Part shown: in pieces, positions 35,401 to 50,600 of the stretch
Layout of the letters: each line of letters opens with the position of its first letter
Position numbering within the stretch: the first letter of the stretch is position 1
From: Letharia columbiana
Taxonomy: Eukaryota; Ascomycota; Lecanoromycetes; Lecanorales; Parmeliaceae
DNA length: 64,000 bases
Direction of reading: 5' to 3'
Assembly (NCBI RefSeq): GCF_014066305.1
Contig: NW_023501039.1
Span: 1,178,001 to 1,242,000, forward strand
Translations under genes and position numbers: made by a program
The notes under the pieces: generated by a model
Seen by the model: the letters and a program-made list of their open reading frames with translations, nothing else
What the model was told of the DNA's origin: nothing
Databases searched by the model: none

Positions 35401-38400
35401 TCTAGATATTAAATTCTAAGTAATAATTAGATAAATTGAAGAATAAAGAGCTTTTATTATACGATTATATACTTTAAATAATATAATCTATAATTTTAAA
35501 TCTTAATTTTTTCGAAGTATTTTTTCTTTAAATATTTCGAGATTTTATTAATCTTTTAACTTTATAAAACGCTATTATCGAATTATAGCTAAATAGATTC
35601 GAGCTATTTTAAAAAGCTCGAGAATTTAAATATTTTAATTTAAAGATAAGAGTTTTATAAATAAGTAAGAATATATAATTTACTAACTATTCGCAGAAAC
35701 CGATTTATCTTAAGTTTTATACTCGTCTATTAATACGTTCGTTTTTCTCGAACTTACTTTAAATATAGATACTAATTCGATTTTTTCGAAGATTATCTTC
35801 TTAAGTTTATAATAAATATTAAAAAGAATTAATTGAATCTTAAGAAGGTTTATAATTTAATCTAAATTATTCTAATTTATCGAATACTAATTATTTAATT
35901 TAGCTTTAAAATAGTTATATTAATAATTATTTTAAGAAAAATTCATTAAAGAGTCTTAAAGAGAAGTCTAAGAATTAATATATAGACTTACTTCGAATTC
36001 TATAAGAATTTAATAATAATTACTTTCTTCGAAATTCTCGAGTTCTAAATTAATTCGAAATATTTATATCTTAATATAATCTAGATAAATACTATAGCTA
36101 GTATAGATAATATTTTTTATTATAAATATAAAATATTACGACGTCGATAAATACTCTAATATCTTTCTTTAAAAAATCTTTAAAAAGCTTAAGATTATTG
36201 AAGATTGTTAATAAAGCTATTATTAATTTAATTAATAACGTTAATAAATACTTTAATATCTTTCTTTAGAAAATCTTTAAGACGCTTGAGATTATTAATA
36301 AAGCTATTATTAATCTAATTAATAATATTACTATTATTAAAATCGAAGAGAATAATACTATTATATAAAAAGATATATAATTATCTTAAAAAGATATAAT
36401 TAATATATAGAATTATTCTTCGAATTCTATAAGAATTTAATAAAAATTATTTTCTTCGAAAATCTCGAAGAATAAGTATATTCGAAATATTTATATCTTA
36501 AATATATTCGAAGTAATTAAAGTTTAAGTATATTAATAACTTCTTTTATATATATAATACTTTTAAATTATCGATTATTCGAGCTTTATAAAATTCTTTT
36601 AAGATATTATTAAATTATTATTTTAACTATAGAGATATCGAATAATATAAAGCGTATTATAATCTATACTTTATCTATCTTAATCATATAATTTTCGAAG
36701 ATTTTACCTCTTATAACTTACTAGATATTATATTCTCTTTTATTAAAAAGAATAAATTTTATAAACTTTAGAATTTTTATTAATATTTATAAGATTATTT
36801 TAAAATTAAGTTAGAAAATACTAAGAAAGCTACTTCGAATTTAGAGAAAATTTTATTATATTTCGAAGTTTTCGAGTCTTACTAAATTTATTTCTTAAGA
36901 AATATTATATTCATTAAATCTACGAAAGACTCGACCCTTTTAAAAGTTAGAAATATTTATTTATTCTAGATATAAAGAAGATATATTAAGTTAAGGATAT
37001 TATCGATTATAGTATATATAAAAGGGTTTAACTTCTATTAAATTATATTAGATAAAATCTACGATAAATTTAAATCTCGAGACTTTTAAAGAGAATTAAA
37101 ATTCGAAATTCTCGAAGATATAGATTAATCTTAAAACTCGAGATTTTTAAACTTATCTTTAAATTAATATATCTTTCTATACTATAATATAATTAATATT
37201 TAATCAATTTAAGAATTAAGAAGTTTAATCTAATAATATTCTAAGGCGAGAATCTTATTAACTCTAAGTAAATACTAAAAAGCAATTATATAGATTAAAA
37301 TTATTATAATATATTCTTAAGTATCTTCTTAAATTTAAAGATTTAAAGTTTTTGAGATTAGTAAAGATTGCTATTCTAGTTAAAGTTCTATTATATTATT
37401 AAATCGAAATAATCTTTCGAGTTTTTCGATATTTATTACTCTTACACTAGTATATATCTCTTCTACTTATATCTACTCTCTATAAATTAATATTTATATT
37501 CTTTAAGATTATAAGATAATTAAAAAATATGAACCTTTTTACGATAAATAACTTTTATATATCTTAAAATAAATATAAAAAGTAAAGGATTCCCTTACTA
37601 TTTTCTATTCGAATCTTTCGAATATTATTAACTCTCTCTATCTTATATATTACTATAATATTAGAAAATAGTAACTCGCATTTTTAGAGTATAACTATAT
37701 ATATTTAATATCGTTTTCTTCGTTATTCGAGATTCTTAATCTATCTAATTATAATTATATAATATATAAATTTATAAAATAATTAATTTCGATAAGTACT
37801 CTTTAGAAATATTAAGTTTATCTTCGAAGTTTTTAAACTTAATATAAATAAATATTTAAAATAATTAATACTATTTATAATATATTTCTAAAGTCTTCTT
37901 ATTTATTAAAGCTTAAGTAATTTACTTAATTTAATAAAAAGAATTATAATATTTCTAATCTTCTATTTTATTAATATATAAACTTTTAATATCTTCGAGC
38001 CGTTCTAATTCTAAAATCGCGATATATTCTTTATTTTTAAGGGCTTTAATTTAATTATTAATTTCGGATTAATCTTAATCTTAAAAAATTAATCTCTCTA
38101 ATATTAATAAACGATTTATTTATTATCTTCGAATTAATCGAAGTAATAGAATTATAGAATAAGTTATTTTTTATAAATAGGATACCTCTTAGTATTTCGC
38201 TTAATTTACTTCCCGCTATAAAAAAAAATATTTTTAAAATTCTTAAATAAAATCTTAATAAATATTTTATAAATTTCGAAGTATTAGCGAAATATTACGA
38301 GGATCGAAATCTTCGAAAGTTCGAAAGGAAAATCTATAAAATCGTAAATAAACTACGATCTCTAATTAAAATATTAATCTTAAAATAAAAGCTCGAGATT

Positions 38401-39900
38401 TTCGTACTTCTTAATAAATTATTACTCTTTATAAAACTCGATTAGTCTATATTAACGCTAGGCGAAGAATATATTAAGAAGTTATAGACTAATAAACCTC
38501 GTAAATTTCGAGATTCGAAAATTTAGAAGATTATTTTATTTATATAAGAATTTATATAGTAAAGCTCTAGTATCTTAGTTATTAAACGTTATAATCTTTT
38601 AAAATAATTCTTTAACTCTTATATTATAAAAATCGTAATATTATCTTAAAAAATTCGAAAATAAATTTTAAGAAAATTATTCTATACTTAATCTTAGTTA
38701 AGATTAATTAAATTAAAGTAAAGAAAGATATTAATCTTCGATTAATATTTAAATTACAATTAAATATCGAAATTTACTATATTATATATCTAAACCGAGA
38801 TAAAATAATATAAGAATTCTAGATATTTAATATTTATAAAACTTAAATCCTTCGAAGATTAGATTATACTTTAAATAAAACGAACTTCTAGTTAGTATAA
38901 TTAAGACTTATACTCTTAAGATATCTTATATTATACTTAAGTTCTTTAAAAACGAAATCTCGAATATTATATCTTTAAGTTAATTATCTAGAGATATATC
39001 TCGATTAATTCGAGAATAAGATAATTGTAATTTCTTATTAGCCATTTAAATTCGAGATATTCGAGTTTCTTATAAATATTTTAATTAAGTTTATTTATTA
39101 TAACCTAAGTCTTAAAAGTATATAAAGAAATTATATAATACTATAAAGATATTATATCCTTAAACTTTTTAAAGATTATTTAAATAATTTATTTATTTAG
39201 ATAATATTTACTTATCGCTAAAAGTTCGAAAGCGACGAGACTATATAGGCTTTCGTATTAATAAAATTCACGAAATATAGAAAAGAGATATTAAAGACTT
39301 AAAGTGTCTTACTTAAATAGACTCGATATACTCGAAAGATAGATAATATTTAAATAGTCTTATAAGCTTCGATAAAGTTAAATTCGAAAAAGTTTATCGC
39401 TTTATTTTAATATCGAAAAGAAAGTAATAGAGTATAAATAAAAGACCTTTATAGTAAAGTAAAACGATTTTGACGATATTGAGAAATATAATTAGTTTAA
39501 GATAGTAATAGTAATAGCGAAGAAAATAAAGACTCTTAGTTATATAGATAGCTAATATAAATATCTATAAATATAATAAAATTATTTATAAGTATAATAG
39601 AAAGATTCGAAATTATCGTTATTATTATTATAATAATTTCGAAGTAGAAGAAGTAACTCTAGAATTTCAAATTAAAAGATAAAGTTCGCCTCGAAAGTTT
39701 CGAATTTTCGCGTAAGATTTAGTATTTTATAAAGATCTCGAAAATTTTAAAGTATTTTTAAGATTATTTTAAGTTAATTATAGAACTATCGCGAAAGTTT
39801 CGAATTATCTTTTAAAGTCTCGAATATTTCGAGTTTATAATAATAGAATTATCGCGAAGATTTCGAATTATTTATAAATTTATTATAAATCTTTTATATA
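32471..39900 (+). repeat. RIP-mutated relic of an unclassified repeat-rich element, TTCGAA style
   Basis: CpA/TpG are almost absent, CpG is abundant as TTCGAA, and nearly every frame is broken by TAA/TAG. Plus-strand frames keep long runs interrupted only by RIP-type stops, notably 33440-35250 and about 36620-37500, so the ancestor was coding on this strand. Between 34540 and 34800 a second ~14-codon repeat (DLKDL/YLDTVLKDL style) follows the Ser-rich minisatellite. No reverse transcriptase, transposase or helicase motif could be named, and no LTR or TIR was found. Confidence 0.45.
33430..34540 (+). repeat. Coding minisatellite whose frame survived RIP
   Basis: Units of roughly 48-60 bp built from GAT/AAT..TCTTCGAAAGTTTCGAAGAAT repeat about 20 times. 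The plus frame stays open at 33799-34176 (125 codons) and 34282-34539 (85 codons), encoding Lys/Ser/Asn/Asp-rich repeats such as NSSKVSKNIDK. A one-base shift near 34124 and a short insertion near 34253 separate the two frames. Because the unit has no CpA or TpG left and its coding frame contains few convertible Gln, Arg or Trp codons, it stays open by composition. I do not regard it as a functional gene. Confidence 0.55.
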
Positions 39901-40253
39901 TAATAAAAATATATTAAATAACTAAGTTATTAAATTTATTTAAAAAAATTAATTTATAATATTTATATATTATAAATATTATTAAAAATATAATATTTTA
40001 TATAATAGATTAGAGTATTTTATATAATAAAGAAAAAAAGCGTTAAAATATAAAAAATAAATAAAAAAGTTAAGTTAATTTTATAGTTTCTTTATATATA
40101 TTAGTATATATAAAAGAATAAGGTAGGGCTGAGCTTGGAAACCTTAAATTTGTATATATAGCCAATTATCAATTCGAGATTATTACGCCTTTTGACTAGA
40201 CTAACTAAATTAGCCCGCTAGCCTTCTTAAGCTCCCTTATTAAAAATTTATAT

Positions 40254-40528
40254 ATTATCAAGCCTAATGCGTTATAGGCCTTGACGCTGCTTACGCCAAG
40301 ACGCCGACATCGTATATACTACGTTAGAGTTCCTTTTAGAATCCAGTTTCAATAATATACCTCGTATATCTAGAGGCTTGACGGATATAGGTCTACTTCG
40401 TATACCTCGAAGTTTTAATATTTCTTAGAGATTAGTTCTATTATCAAATATACTATTAAATTCTATAACGATATTACGTTTTTTATAGTTTATGCCCGCT
40501 AGCTAATCGCTAATAGACTACGCCTTTA
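40254..40528 (+). repeat. 5' LTR of gypsy element 2
   Basis: It begins ATTATCAAGCCTAATGCG and pairs with 47100-47374 over about 275 bp. The exact first base is uncertain by a few bases because the flanks are TATATA. Confidence 0.78.
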
Positions 40529-40849
40529 TAATTCTAATCTCTTTACTTTTTAAAGAAAAAGACTTATTATTATTACGATATTAGGTTTATCTCTAAGTCG
40601 TATAATAGAAAACGAAGGTAATAACGAAAGCCGCTATAGCGCTGATAATAAGTTCGAGAATTTCTTATTAGTAAAAGATCTTACTATAGAATAACGTCTT
40701 ATAATTGCTAGGGCCGAAAATCGTCGTTTAGAATAAGAATATAAATTAGCTACGTTAGAGATCCGCAATCGCGAGCTTTATAACGCCAGCTCATCGTCTA
40801 CGGTTAGCGAGAGTTCATCTATATTAATTATTATCGCGCCTTTAGTAGA

Positions 40850-43800
40850 TATACTAATTAAGACGAAAATACTTCGTCTCGAAAGAATATATTCTTATAA
40901 GAGTATTAATAAGAAAGAGTATCTACGCTAATTCCGCGAAGTCGAAATTAAGTTTCTTATAAATTCTAAGTATTTTATTATTAATTAATTAAGGATTATT
41001 TATTATATATAATTCTTAAAAGGCGACTCTAATACTTAATAATATAAATACTATTAAATCTATAATTTAAAGAATATAACTTTCAAATTCTTTAAGTAGT
41101 TTCTACTTAATTTAGTAGCGGATTTAGTAAATCGCCGTCTTCTCATATACGAAAAGTAAGAGAAGGTCAAACAACGCTCCGATTAGAAGATATCTATTTT
41201 TAAAACCTATCTAAAGAAGCTAGAGGCCTATATAACCCTATTTTCTAAGAAGTATTAAGTCAATTTCTTTTTAACTAAACTTAGATTAGAGCTTAAAAAT
41301 AAGATTCTAAATACTAATAATATACTAAAACAACGAGAAGAAATTCTTATCTAAATTATTATATAGAAAAAGATTTTAAAACGCATACGCTCCGACGGCG
41401 GTTTTTATTCGAAATCTTTAAAGGGGTTCGCTAAGGATAAGCCCTTAAAGGATCGAATTTCGAAGCCTAAATTAACTCTAAACGACGGCGCTCATATAGC
41501 GCGTATTTAAGACGATAGCGTAAAGCGTAAAGCCGAATCCTTTAACTCTAACTACAAAAAGAATAGTTATTTCCATTATAAAAAACAGGGTTATTAAATA
41601 TCTAAGTATTTAAATCTCGATAAATCGCCTATAGTCTATATCGGCGTAATATTAGCAAAAAAAGATTAAATTTCATAATCGTCTTAAAAGCGAGGTAAGA
41701 ATGATAATTAATAGAGATAATTCTTTCTATTCTTACGAAGGGGTAGATAAAGCTTCAGAGTAAATAGAGATAACTCGTTACTCTACTCAATACTAGAACG
41801 CATATTAATTTAATTTCGTAAAAGTTCGTAGTTTAATAGAACTTAAAATTTTACGATATTATTTTATCGTAATCGAAAGCGCTAAGCGATTAAAGTATAT
41901 ATTATTATAACGTATATTAGCTAGATTACTAATTAGTAGATAGTTAAGATTAAAGTAGAAAGTATAATATACTCTTCTATACCGTTAATTAAAAAGACCT
42001 TAATATTATATTAAATATACTCGAGCTAAGTTAATTATAAGTACTACTAGATTCAGCGGCGGAGTAATAGTAATTTAAGATTAACGCTAGTAAATTATAG
42101 ATTAAAGAATTAATTAAGTTTACTTAAATTATCGAATAAAAGCTAAATATATTTATAATCGTATACGCTGCGATAGCGCGTAGCGAATCGGAAAACGAAT
42201 ATAGTCTAAAGCTCTCTCAGAAGTTATTAGAGTTTAATGACATTTTTTCTAACGAAAAAATAGAAATCTTATTTACGCTTAAGTAGAGAGATTATATCAT
42301 TAAGATTAAGAGTAATAAGAAGCTATTATATAATCTCTTATATAATCTATCTTAAACGAAATTAGCGAAGCTACAACGCTATCTAAAGAATTTCCTTTAG
42401 AAAAACTAGATTTATTACTCGACTTTCTTAGTCGAAGTATTAATTCTTTTTATTTTTAAAAAGAATAGAAAGCTTTATCTTTATATTAATTATCGAGACC
42501 TAAACGCGATAACTATTAAAAATCGATACTCGCTATCTCTAATTATTAAGACTCTAAACCGTTTATATAAGATTAAAGTCTTTACAAAGTTAAACTTTAA
42601 AAATATCTATTATTGAATTCGAATTAAAGAAAGTAATAAGTAGAAAATAGCGTTTCGTAATCGCTACGGCTACTTCGAATATTTAATTATACCTTTTAAG
42701 CTCGTTAATATACTAATAACTTTTTAAGCGTATATTAATAGAGCCCTTACGGATCTAATAAATATAATATATATAATATATTTAAATAATATTCTAATTT
42801 ATAGTGCTGATTTAGCGAAGTATTAACGGTATATTAAGTAAGTGCTTAAGTATTTATACTAGTTTTAACTATACGTTAATCTAAAGAAATATTAATTCTA
42901 TATTGAATGAGTTAAGTTTCTAGAGTTTATTATATTTATCGAAGGTATCGCGATAAACTAAAAACGTATTGCTATTATTAAGAAGTAGCTAAAACTAAAA
43001 AATTATCGAGATATATAAGTCTTTTTAGACTTTATTAATTTCTATCGACGATTTATCTATAGCTATTTTAATATAATAGCGCTATTTATTAACTTATTTA
43101 AAGAAAATAAGAATAATAAGAAATCTAGATCGTTAGAGTGAATAGATAACGCGAAGCTAGCGTTTCAGTAGCTTTAAAGTACTTTCGTAATCACGCTATT
43201 TCTATACTATTACGACTTAAATTTAAAGCTATATCTTAAAATCGACGCTTTTAACTTTAATATAAAAACTATACTTTCGTAATTAAATAAGAATAACTAT
43301 TAACGACTAATAATATTCTAATTTAAAAAAATGATTTCTACGAAGTAAAACTATAAGATCTATAATTAAGAGCTATTTATTATCGTAGCGTCTATAAAGT
43401 AATAGCGTTACTATCTAGAAGGTAGTACGTTTTATATTAAGATTCTAACGAATTATAATAATCTTAAAGGCTTTATAAAGTAGAAGAAATTAAACTTTAG
43501 ATAAGCTTATTAAGCGCTAAAGTTAGCTGCTTATAATTTTAAGATTTTTCATTAAATAAGTAAATTAAACTCTATTAACTCGTTATCGCGGCGCTCTAAC
43601 TATAAAAAAACTTCGTTATTAAATATTAAACTTTTATTAACACTATAGAATAAACTCGCACTTTAAACTAACAACGAGTAGTTATAAAGGAATAAGAAAA
43701 TTATAGCGGCGATAGCGCTTATATTTCGTATTATCGACGTTTAAGTAATTATTTCTAGAAGAAAGTCTAAGGTTATATAAGAGATTACTTATAACATATT

Positions 43801-45260
43801 CTAAAGACTAATAAAAATATTAATTCGAGACCTATAAGCTTATAATAATTAAGTAAGCTCTTTTTAAACTAATATTAATAAGCTAGCGGTTAAGCGTCGC
43901 GTATATAGTTAAGTATAAGTCTTAGACTTCGAAGAACTATTAAAATATAATAGTCGCCTTTATATCTCTAGAAATAAGACTTTAAGAAAAGAGCTTATTA
44001 GTAAATATTATAATAATTCGTTATTAAGATACTTTAGCGCTACGAAGACATATAAATTACTTATTTATAAATATTATTAGAATAAAAGTCTAAAGTAAAT
44101 TATCGACTATATTAAGATATATAATATTTATTAGCGAATTAAAGCTTCGCGATATCGCCTATATAGCGAATTAAGCTCGCTTCCTATTATTATTAAGTTA
44201 TAAAAGAAAATTTCTATAGACTTTATTATCGACTTATTAGCGAGTAAGTATAAGAATATTATCTACGATACTATTCTAATTATAATAAATTAATTTATAA
44301 AAATAATAAAATATATTTCTATATTTACTATAATCGATACCGCTTAGCTAGCGAAAGTATTTTATTTTAAAATAATATATCGCTATAGTATATTAAACGA
44401 TATTATTAATAATAGAGACTCTATATTTACTAATAGCTTCTAGTTTACTATTTACTTTCATTTCAAAATCAAGCGACGCTTAAGTACCGCCTTTTACCCG
44501 TAAATCGACGAGTAGACTAAGCGATAAAATTAGGTGCTAAAATATTTCTTACGCGTATTCGCTAATAATAAGTAAAACGTTTAAACGAAATAATTATTAA
44601 TAATAGAGTTCGCTTATATAAACAGTTAATATTCCTTTATTAAAACAACATCGTTCTTTCTAATATACGGATATTATTCTAAAATCCGTTAAAAGATTAA
44701 GAATAACTTTATTAAGAGGGAGATACCCGCTATAAATAATAAAATAAAGAAGTTATAAGTATTAAGAGATAAAATAGCAAAGCGTCTTCGCAGCGCGGTT
44801 ACGACTTAATTCAAGTACTATAATAAAACGTATTAATCTTAAAGCTATAATATAAGCGATTTAGTAATATTAGCGATTAAGAATCTAAAGTAGAAACGCC
44901 TAAATAAGAAGTTATCTTATAAATTTATAAGACTATTTTAAATCACAGATAAGATAGAGGCGTAGGCGTACCGCTTACTTCTATCCTCGACATATAAAAT
45001 TCATAATATCTTTCATATATCGTTACTTAAGTCTTATCACCTTCGCAATTATAATAATATAGCGAAAGCCTTTATATAGACCTTCGATTTTATTAATAAC
45101 GATAAGCTTTAGAAGATTAAAGAAATTATTAATAAGGTTAAATATAAGAAAGATATTTAATATAAAGTTAAATAGATTAATTAAGGCGAAGAGTATAATT
45201 AATAGCTATTAGATAATAAACTTATTAATACTAGCGAGCTAATTTAAGTCTATAAATAAA
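40850..45260 (+). pseudogene. pol: Degenerate gag-pol of gypsy element 2
   Basis: Plus-strand translation with RIP stops gives gag (about 40850-41650), then protease and RT. The RT has a conserved block ending KIAFRNRYGYFEY (about 42645-42685), and the active site reads YLNN instead of YLDD near 42780-42792, so both catalytic aspartates are lost by G-to-A change. RNase H follows (about 43180-43500). The integrase carries IDFIIDLLASK near 44216. A chromodomain-like segment (YKVK.IN.GEEYN..LLDN) lies near 45160-45210. The gene cannot be active. Confidence 0.8.
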
Positions 45261-47099
45261 TAAATAATAAGTAAAAGTATTAAATAATAAATAATAAGTC
45301 TCTTATTACTAAAGAGCTCGATTAATTATATAGATTAACGGCGAGTAAGCGAAGATAAAATAAGATATAATTATCGACTAGATTAGATATATTTCTAGAT
45401 AATACTTATACTACGCGCGTATTTCTCTATATTTACTACTATTAAAATATAAATTAATAAAATAATTATATTATTTAACTATCTACTAAACTCTACTATA
45501 GAGGAAATTTATCGTATTAAGATATATACTATTAATATAGACGTGTTTTTACTTAAGGTAGTTATTAAAGAACTATTTAAAAACCCTACGCCAGCGCTAT
45601 TACTAAAAAAAGGTCGCTACTTAAGTATTCTCTATTATCTCAGCGTTAAATTCTAAGTCAAGTTTATTAACTTAATTCTCTAATGAGAAAATAATTAAAG
45701 TATAGTCTTCGAGTTAATACTTATTAACATTCGTTATATATCGACGAAGGCTCTTAAGCTTCTTCTTTAATAACTTATTTATTTCCTTTAATTCCTCTAT
45801 ACGCTTATATACCGCTATAAGCTAGTTTTAGAGATCTATAATTATAATAGAAGCGGCCGAAGTTATTATTATTATATACTTCTATAACTTATACTATTAA
45901 GTAATCTCCTTATCGAGCTTAGCCCGTTAGCGAGATAACTTTCGAAATTATTTAATATAACGATGACATTATATTAATTTTCTTATCTATATCTAAAGAT
46001 ATAGAGGAATTTTAATATAGCGGCTAATACCGCGTCTTTCGGCCTTATAATTATTATAGAGAGGAGACTTACCTCGAATATATAAATCGTTATCTTAATA
46101 AAAGTAAGTTCTATATAATAAATTAGATATTAGAACTTATTAGCAGATGCGTATATAGAGCGATAATGATAGAAATAGTTAAGGGTTAGTAATCGCGTTT
46201 ATAAGACGACTATATACTTACTATTAAAGTTATTATTATTATTAAAAAAGGATATTATAAAATTATTAGCCTATATATCGACGCGATCGATAATAGTAAA
46301 ATACTTATAATAAAGAGAAGTAGATTATTAGTATAATAAGATATACTATACTTATATTAGTATTAATATCGACGTTATAATATTAGAGTAAGCACTTATA
46401 AGAGGGGCGTTAGAAGTTACAAAGAATAAAAACAAATAATTCGAAAGAGGTTTTTATATTCTTTATTATAGCGCTATTACTAGTAAGTAGTATTTAGTAA
46501 CGCAGATAGTAATAACGCGGTAATGTTTTACTACTACCTATTAAGCCGCGTCGTCTAACTATTATTATTATTTCTACTATTATTATTAATTAATAATTGA
46601 GAACGTTATCGCGAACGCGTCGCTCTATCGATTACTCCCTTCGAATTCCTATAATAAAGGTTATTATTACGTTACTTCGCTATAAACGTAATACGCTATA
46701 AAAACGACGTTACTTATAAAGAAACTCTTCTCCCTTCTTTATTTATTAGATTTTCGAGATTTTATTATAAGTTTTTAAATCTAATATTATTCGCTATAGA
46801 GGCTATTAACTAGCGCTATAGAAATATTAATATTAAGCGCGTTAGCTTACTATAGATTATTATTAATTAATACTATAAAAGCGATATTATTCTCGAAAAT
46901 AATATTAATATTATTATATAATATATTAATAACGCGTCTACGGCGCGTAAGAGTTAATTCTATCACGTTATTAAAATAACATCGCAATCTTAATAAATCG
47001 ACTCTTTTTCCTTATTTCTCTATTAAGATTTAAAGATTTTTTAATAAGCGTTCTATTTTTACTTAGGCGCTTAAGAATTAAAGTTTAAAAGAGAAGATA
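45261..47099. other. 3' non-coding part of gypsy element 2
   Basis: About 1.8 kb lies between the chromodomain and the 3' LTR, with no recognisable domain. It ends in AAGTTTAAAAGAGAAGATAA just before the LTR, a purine-rich stretch that fits a polypurine tract. Confidence 0.45.
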
Positions 47100-47374
47100 A
47101 TTATTAAGCTTAATACGTTATAGACCTTAGCGCTACTTACACTAAGGCGCCGATATCGCATATTCTACGTTAGGGTTTCTTTCAGAATTCAATTTTAATA
47201 ATATATCTCGTTTACTTAGAGGCTTAGCGGATATAGATCTACTTCGCATATCTCGGAGTTTTAATATTTCTTAGAGATTAATTCTACTATCAAATATACT
47301 ATTAAACTCTATAACGATACTACGTCTTTTATAGCCTATACTCGCTAACTAACCGTTAGTGAACTACGCTCTCA
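47100..47374 (+). repeat. 3' LTR of gypsy element 2
   Basis: It begins TTATTAAGCTTAATACG and ends ACGCTCTCA, directly followed by TATATATAGAAG, where the interrupted Helitron sequence resumes. Confidence 0.78.
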
Positions 47375-47699
47375 TATATATAGAAGTTTTACACTCTAAA
47401 ATAACCAGCTCTCTACGAATACTATTTCTTTATAATTTCGTAAATTATAGAGTTCGATATGCGCTTTCTAACGCTATAAAAATAATAAAGTTTAACCTAC
47501 TATTAGTGGATAAAATGAACATTTAAATATGATAGTTATGATAGCCACACACCAGACGCGTCCGAGATCGAATAATAATCCTTTCACCTGTTTATATAAC
47601 TATTCTTCTTCTATAATTCTATTAATTCATCAATTATGAATAAATTCGCCCTCGATACCCCCCGCCCAAATGTTACTAAGTATCTAAGGTACGTATCCC

Positions 47700-50600
47700 T
47701 TCCGCCCGTTTTTTGAACCCCTTACTGACGCCCCCAGGTCACCCCTCGGCGAATTCGCTATTACTAGCAATCGAAGCCGTAAGCGAGCTTAACAGCTATC
47801 TACTACTACTTATAAACGCGCTGAAAAACCCTTTAAAAGAGCCCGAACGAATACGTCCTCCCCTATATACTTCTCTTAAGCCAGCGATAATATCTTTTAA
47901 CCCAGCGATGCTACCTCCTAAGACGCGTCTTCCTCCTCTATCCGTTCTTTATTACTCTATTTTAAAGCTTTTTAACGCGTGTTAGATTCTGAATATCGTT
48001 AAGAAGAAGCTCCTAAACGAGAGGAAGACGCTGTCGAAGACTTTCTATTACGAGATCTACTATTAGACTTCTTTAATAACAATTCTTTTAATAGCTTACG
48101 TCCTTTTAGCCTATCTTCTAGCCCTTATTTAAATTCTATTTAATCTTTAATAAGGCTCGCCAGCTATATCGCGCGTTATTTATATACTATAGAGTCTATA
48201 CGATATAATTTAAGTCTTATAGACTAGATTTACGATCGCTGCGATACGGCGTTATAAAAAGATAAGATAGTCGAGTAATACTACGATAGCGGAAAGACTA
48301 AAGTCGATATATCTGAAATAGACGAGGTGGATGATATAGAATAAGACTATAAAGGCGTTAAAACGAGTATAAATAATTTAATTAATCTTAGCGAGTATAT
48401 TATTAATTAAATCCTTCACTCTTTAACGCTAGAGATCTCGAATCTTATTAATAATAGTAAAGAATTTCGTCGCTATAGCGTTTAGTATAATAATATGACC
48501 TCTATAATCTTATAGTAGATTACTATTAATTATTTAATCGCCTCGTATATATATAAAATTTAGAAAGCGATTACTACTTATATATCTACTCTAATATCTT
48601 TAAAGAACGAAAAATCGATATTTAGTTAAATCTATATTATAAATAGTACTTAAGATTAGTCTATAATACGATATAACTTTCTTTTAATCGCGTTTCTTAT
48701 ATTAACTTTACTAGATATAACTACTATAATCGTACTAATTAGACGCTCTATCGCAAAATAGCTATAAATCTTAGAAGTATTAATTCCTATATTAATATCC
48801 TTAAATCGATATCTAAAAGACTGAAAATTAATCTAAATATACGAGGCTATAAGCTACTCTATAAGAACTTACGATATTATAATCTACGTATCTATAATTA
48901 TTCTACTTTAAATAAGATTACTATCGTCTAGAAGAATAATATCGATAATCTACTAGATATATCTAAGATTAGAGATATATTAATAGAGGCTAAAAGTGAT
49001 AAGAGATTTAGTATTCTATATTAACATCCAGCCTATATACCCCTACGCTATCCTCTTATCTTCTTATTTAATAAATAGTTATAGTATAATAATATATCTA
49101 ATATAGATATTACATTAAATAGGAGCCTTTTTATCTAGCGAAGTAGAAACGATAAAGCCGTTCTACGAGTTAGAGAAACTATCGAATAAGATAATTCTAA
49201 ACGAGTAACGCTTATCTTATATTATAGATCTATTCCATTTATTTCTTCTATTCTATTAATCGCTAACTTTTTATAGATATATAATATAGAGCCGTTCTAG
49301 TAAGTTTAATCGCTTTCTCTACTATAATAGATTACTATAGTATTTCATCTACGATACTTATATAACTATCGAAAGTAATAAACTTTACTAATTAAAGGTA
49401 AATTAGAAGACTATTCGGGCTAATATCTATTAAGTAATCGTCGATACTTATATCGATAAAATTATTATAGACGATTAGACTAATAAATAATATATCGTCT
49501 TTTCTTTCTTTTATTAAGAAGGTTTATAATTTATAAAATAACTCTATTAGAATATTATTACCCTATCTATTAAGTTCGATCGACTAGATCTCTTTACGAC
49601 TTTCACCTATAACTTAAAATAAATCGAGATTATCGAAAATCTTCTACTCGGCGAACGCGCTATTAATCGATCTAATCTAATTACTAGAGTATTTAAACTA
49701 AAGCTAAAGACCCTTATAAATAATATTCTAAAGGAAAAGATACTAGATATACTTCTATTCTTCTTACCTCCTATTATAGTATAGTAGCCTTTTCTTATCT
49801 TATTTAATAGAATAGTCTCTTAAGCGGTATATTAGTTAGACGATTAGTATAGATTATAATTTCTAGAGATACTTCTAATACGATTTAGTCTATCACACAC
49901 TATAATTCCTATCAATTAGCTCTACGATATCGTTTTTTTTTTTTTTCACCCCTATAAGAGCGAAGCACGATCGGTTAAAATATCGATTAGTTTTAACTCT
50001 AACTAACTTTACGAATAATAGATCGAGTTCCCGTCTATACCTACACTATTAAATTTTAAAAACGAGGCCTACCGCATGCCCACATCCTTATCATTTTACA
50101 CTCTAAAGATTAATTCTTTAGCGCCGCTAAAGTCGACGCCGCTATTAATACTAAGATCTCTAATTAGAGGCTATTTCTTAATCTCTATACGACTATTATT
50201 AGATATATACTCTATAAAAACTATAGTTAATATACTATTAATAGAATAGATACTATTTCATCTTATTAAAACTTAGATAAAAACGTATATAGTAAGTAGT
50301 TTCCGAAGGACTTTAGCGATTATACCGTCTTTAAACTAGACTTTAAATATCTTATATATTATCGACGTAGGCCTACTAAGATATTAGATAATGAATTTAA
50401 GTAGAATTATTAGGTGATATTTTATAGTTCTTATTTATTAATTAAGTATAACGCTTATATTAATATAGAGATCTATATTAACGTTAAAGTCTATAAATAT
50501 ATCTTTAAATATATTTATAAGAATAGCGATTAAGCTAGTCTTCGAATAGAGTATAAGAGCGATATAGATTAAAACGATATAAGACTAGATTAGATAAATA

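Larger units (their letters stand above)
40254..47374 (+). mobile_element. Ty3/gypsy chromovirus 2 (plus strand), nested in Helitron C
   Basis: The ~275-bp LTRs (40254-40528 and 47100-47374) are direct repeats differing mainly by transitions. The Helitron sequence AAATTT(G/A)TGTG-TAGAAG is cut here, with TATA/TATAT duplicated at both sides (a 4-5 bp target duplication). The interior has gag with a degraded CCHC knuckle (near 41570), RT, RNase H, integrase and a chromodomain. It is dead, and it inserted after the Helitron was in place. Confidence 0.85.
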
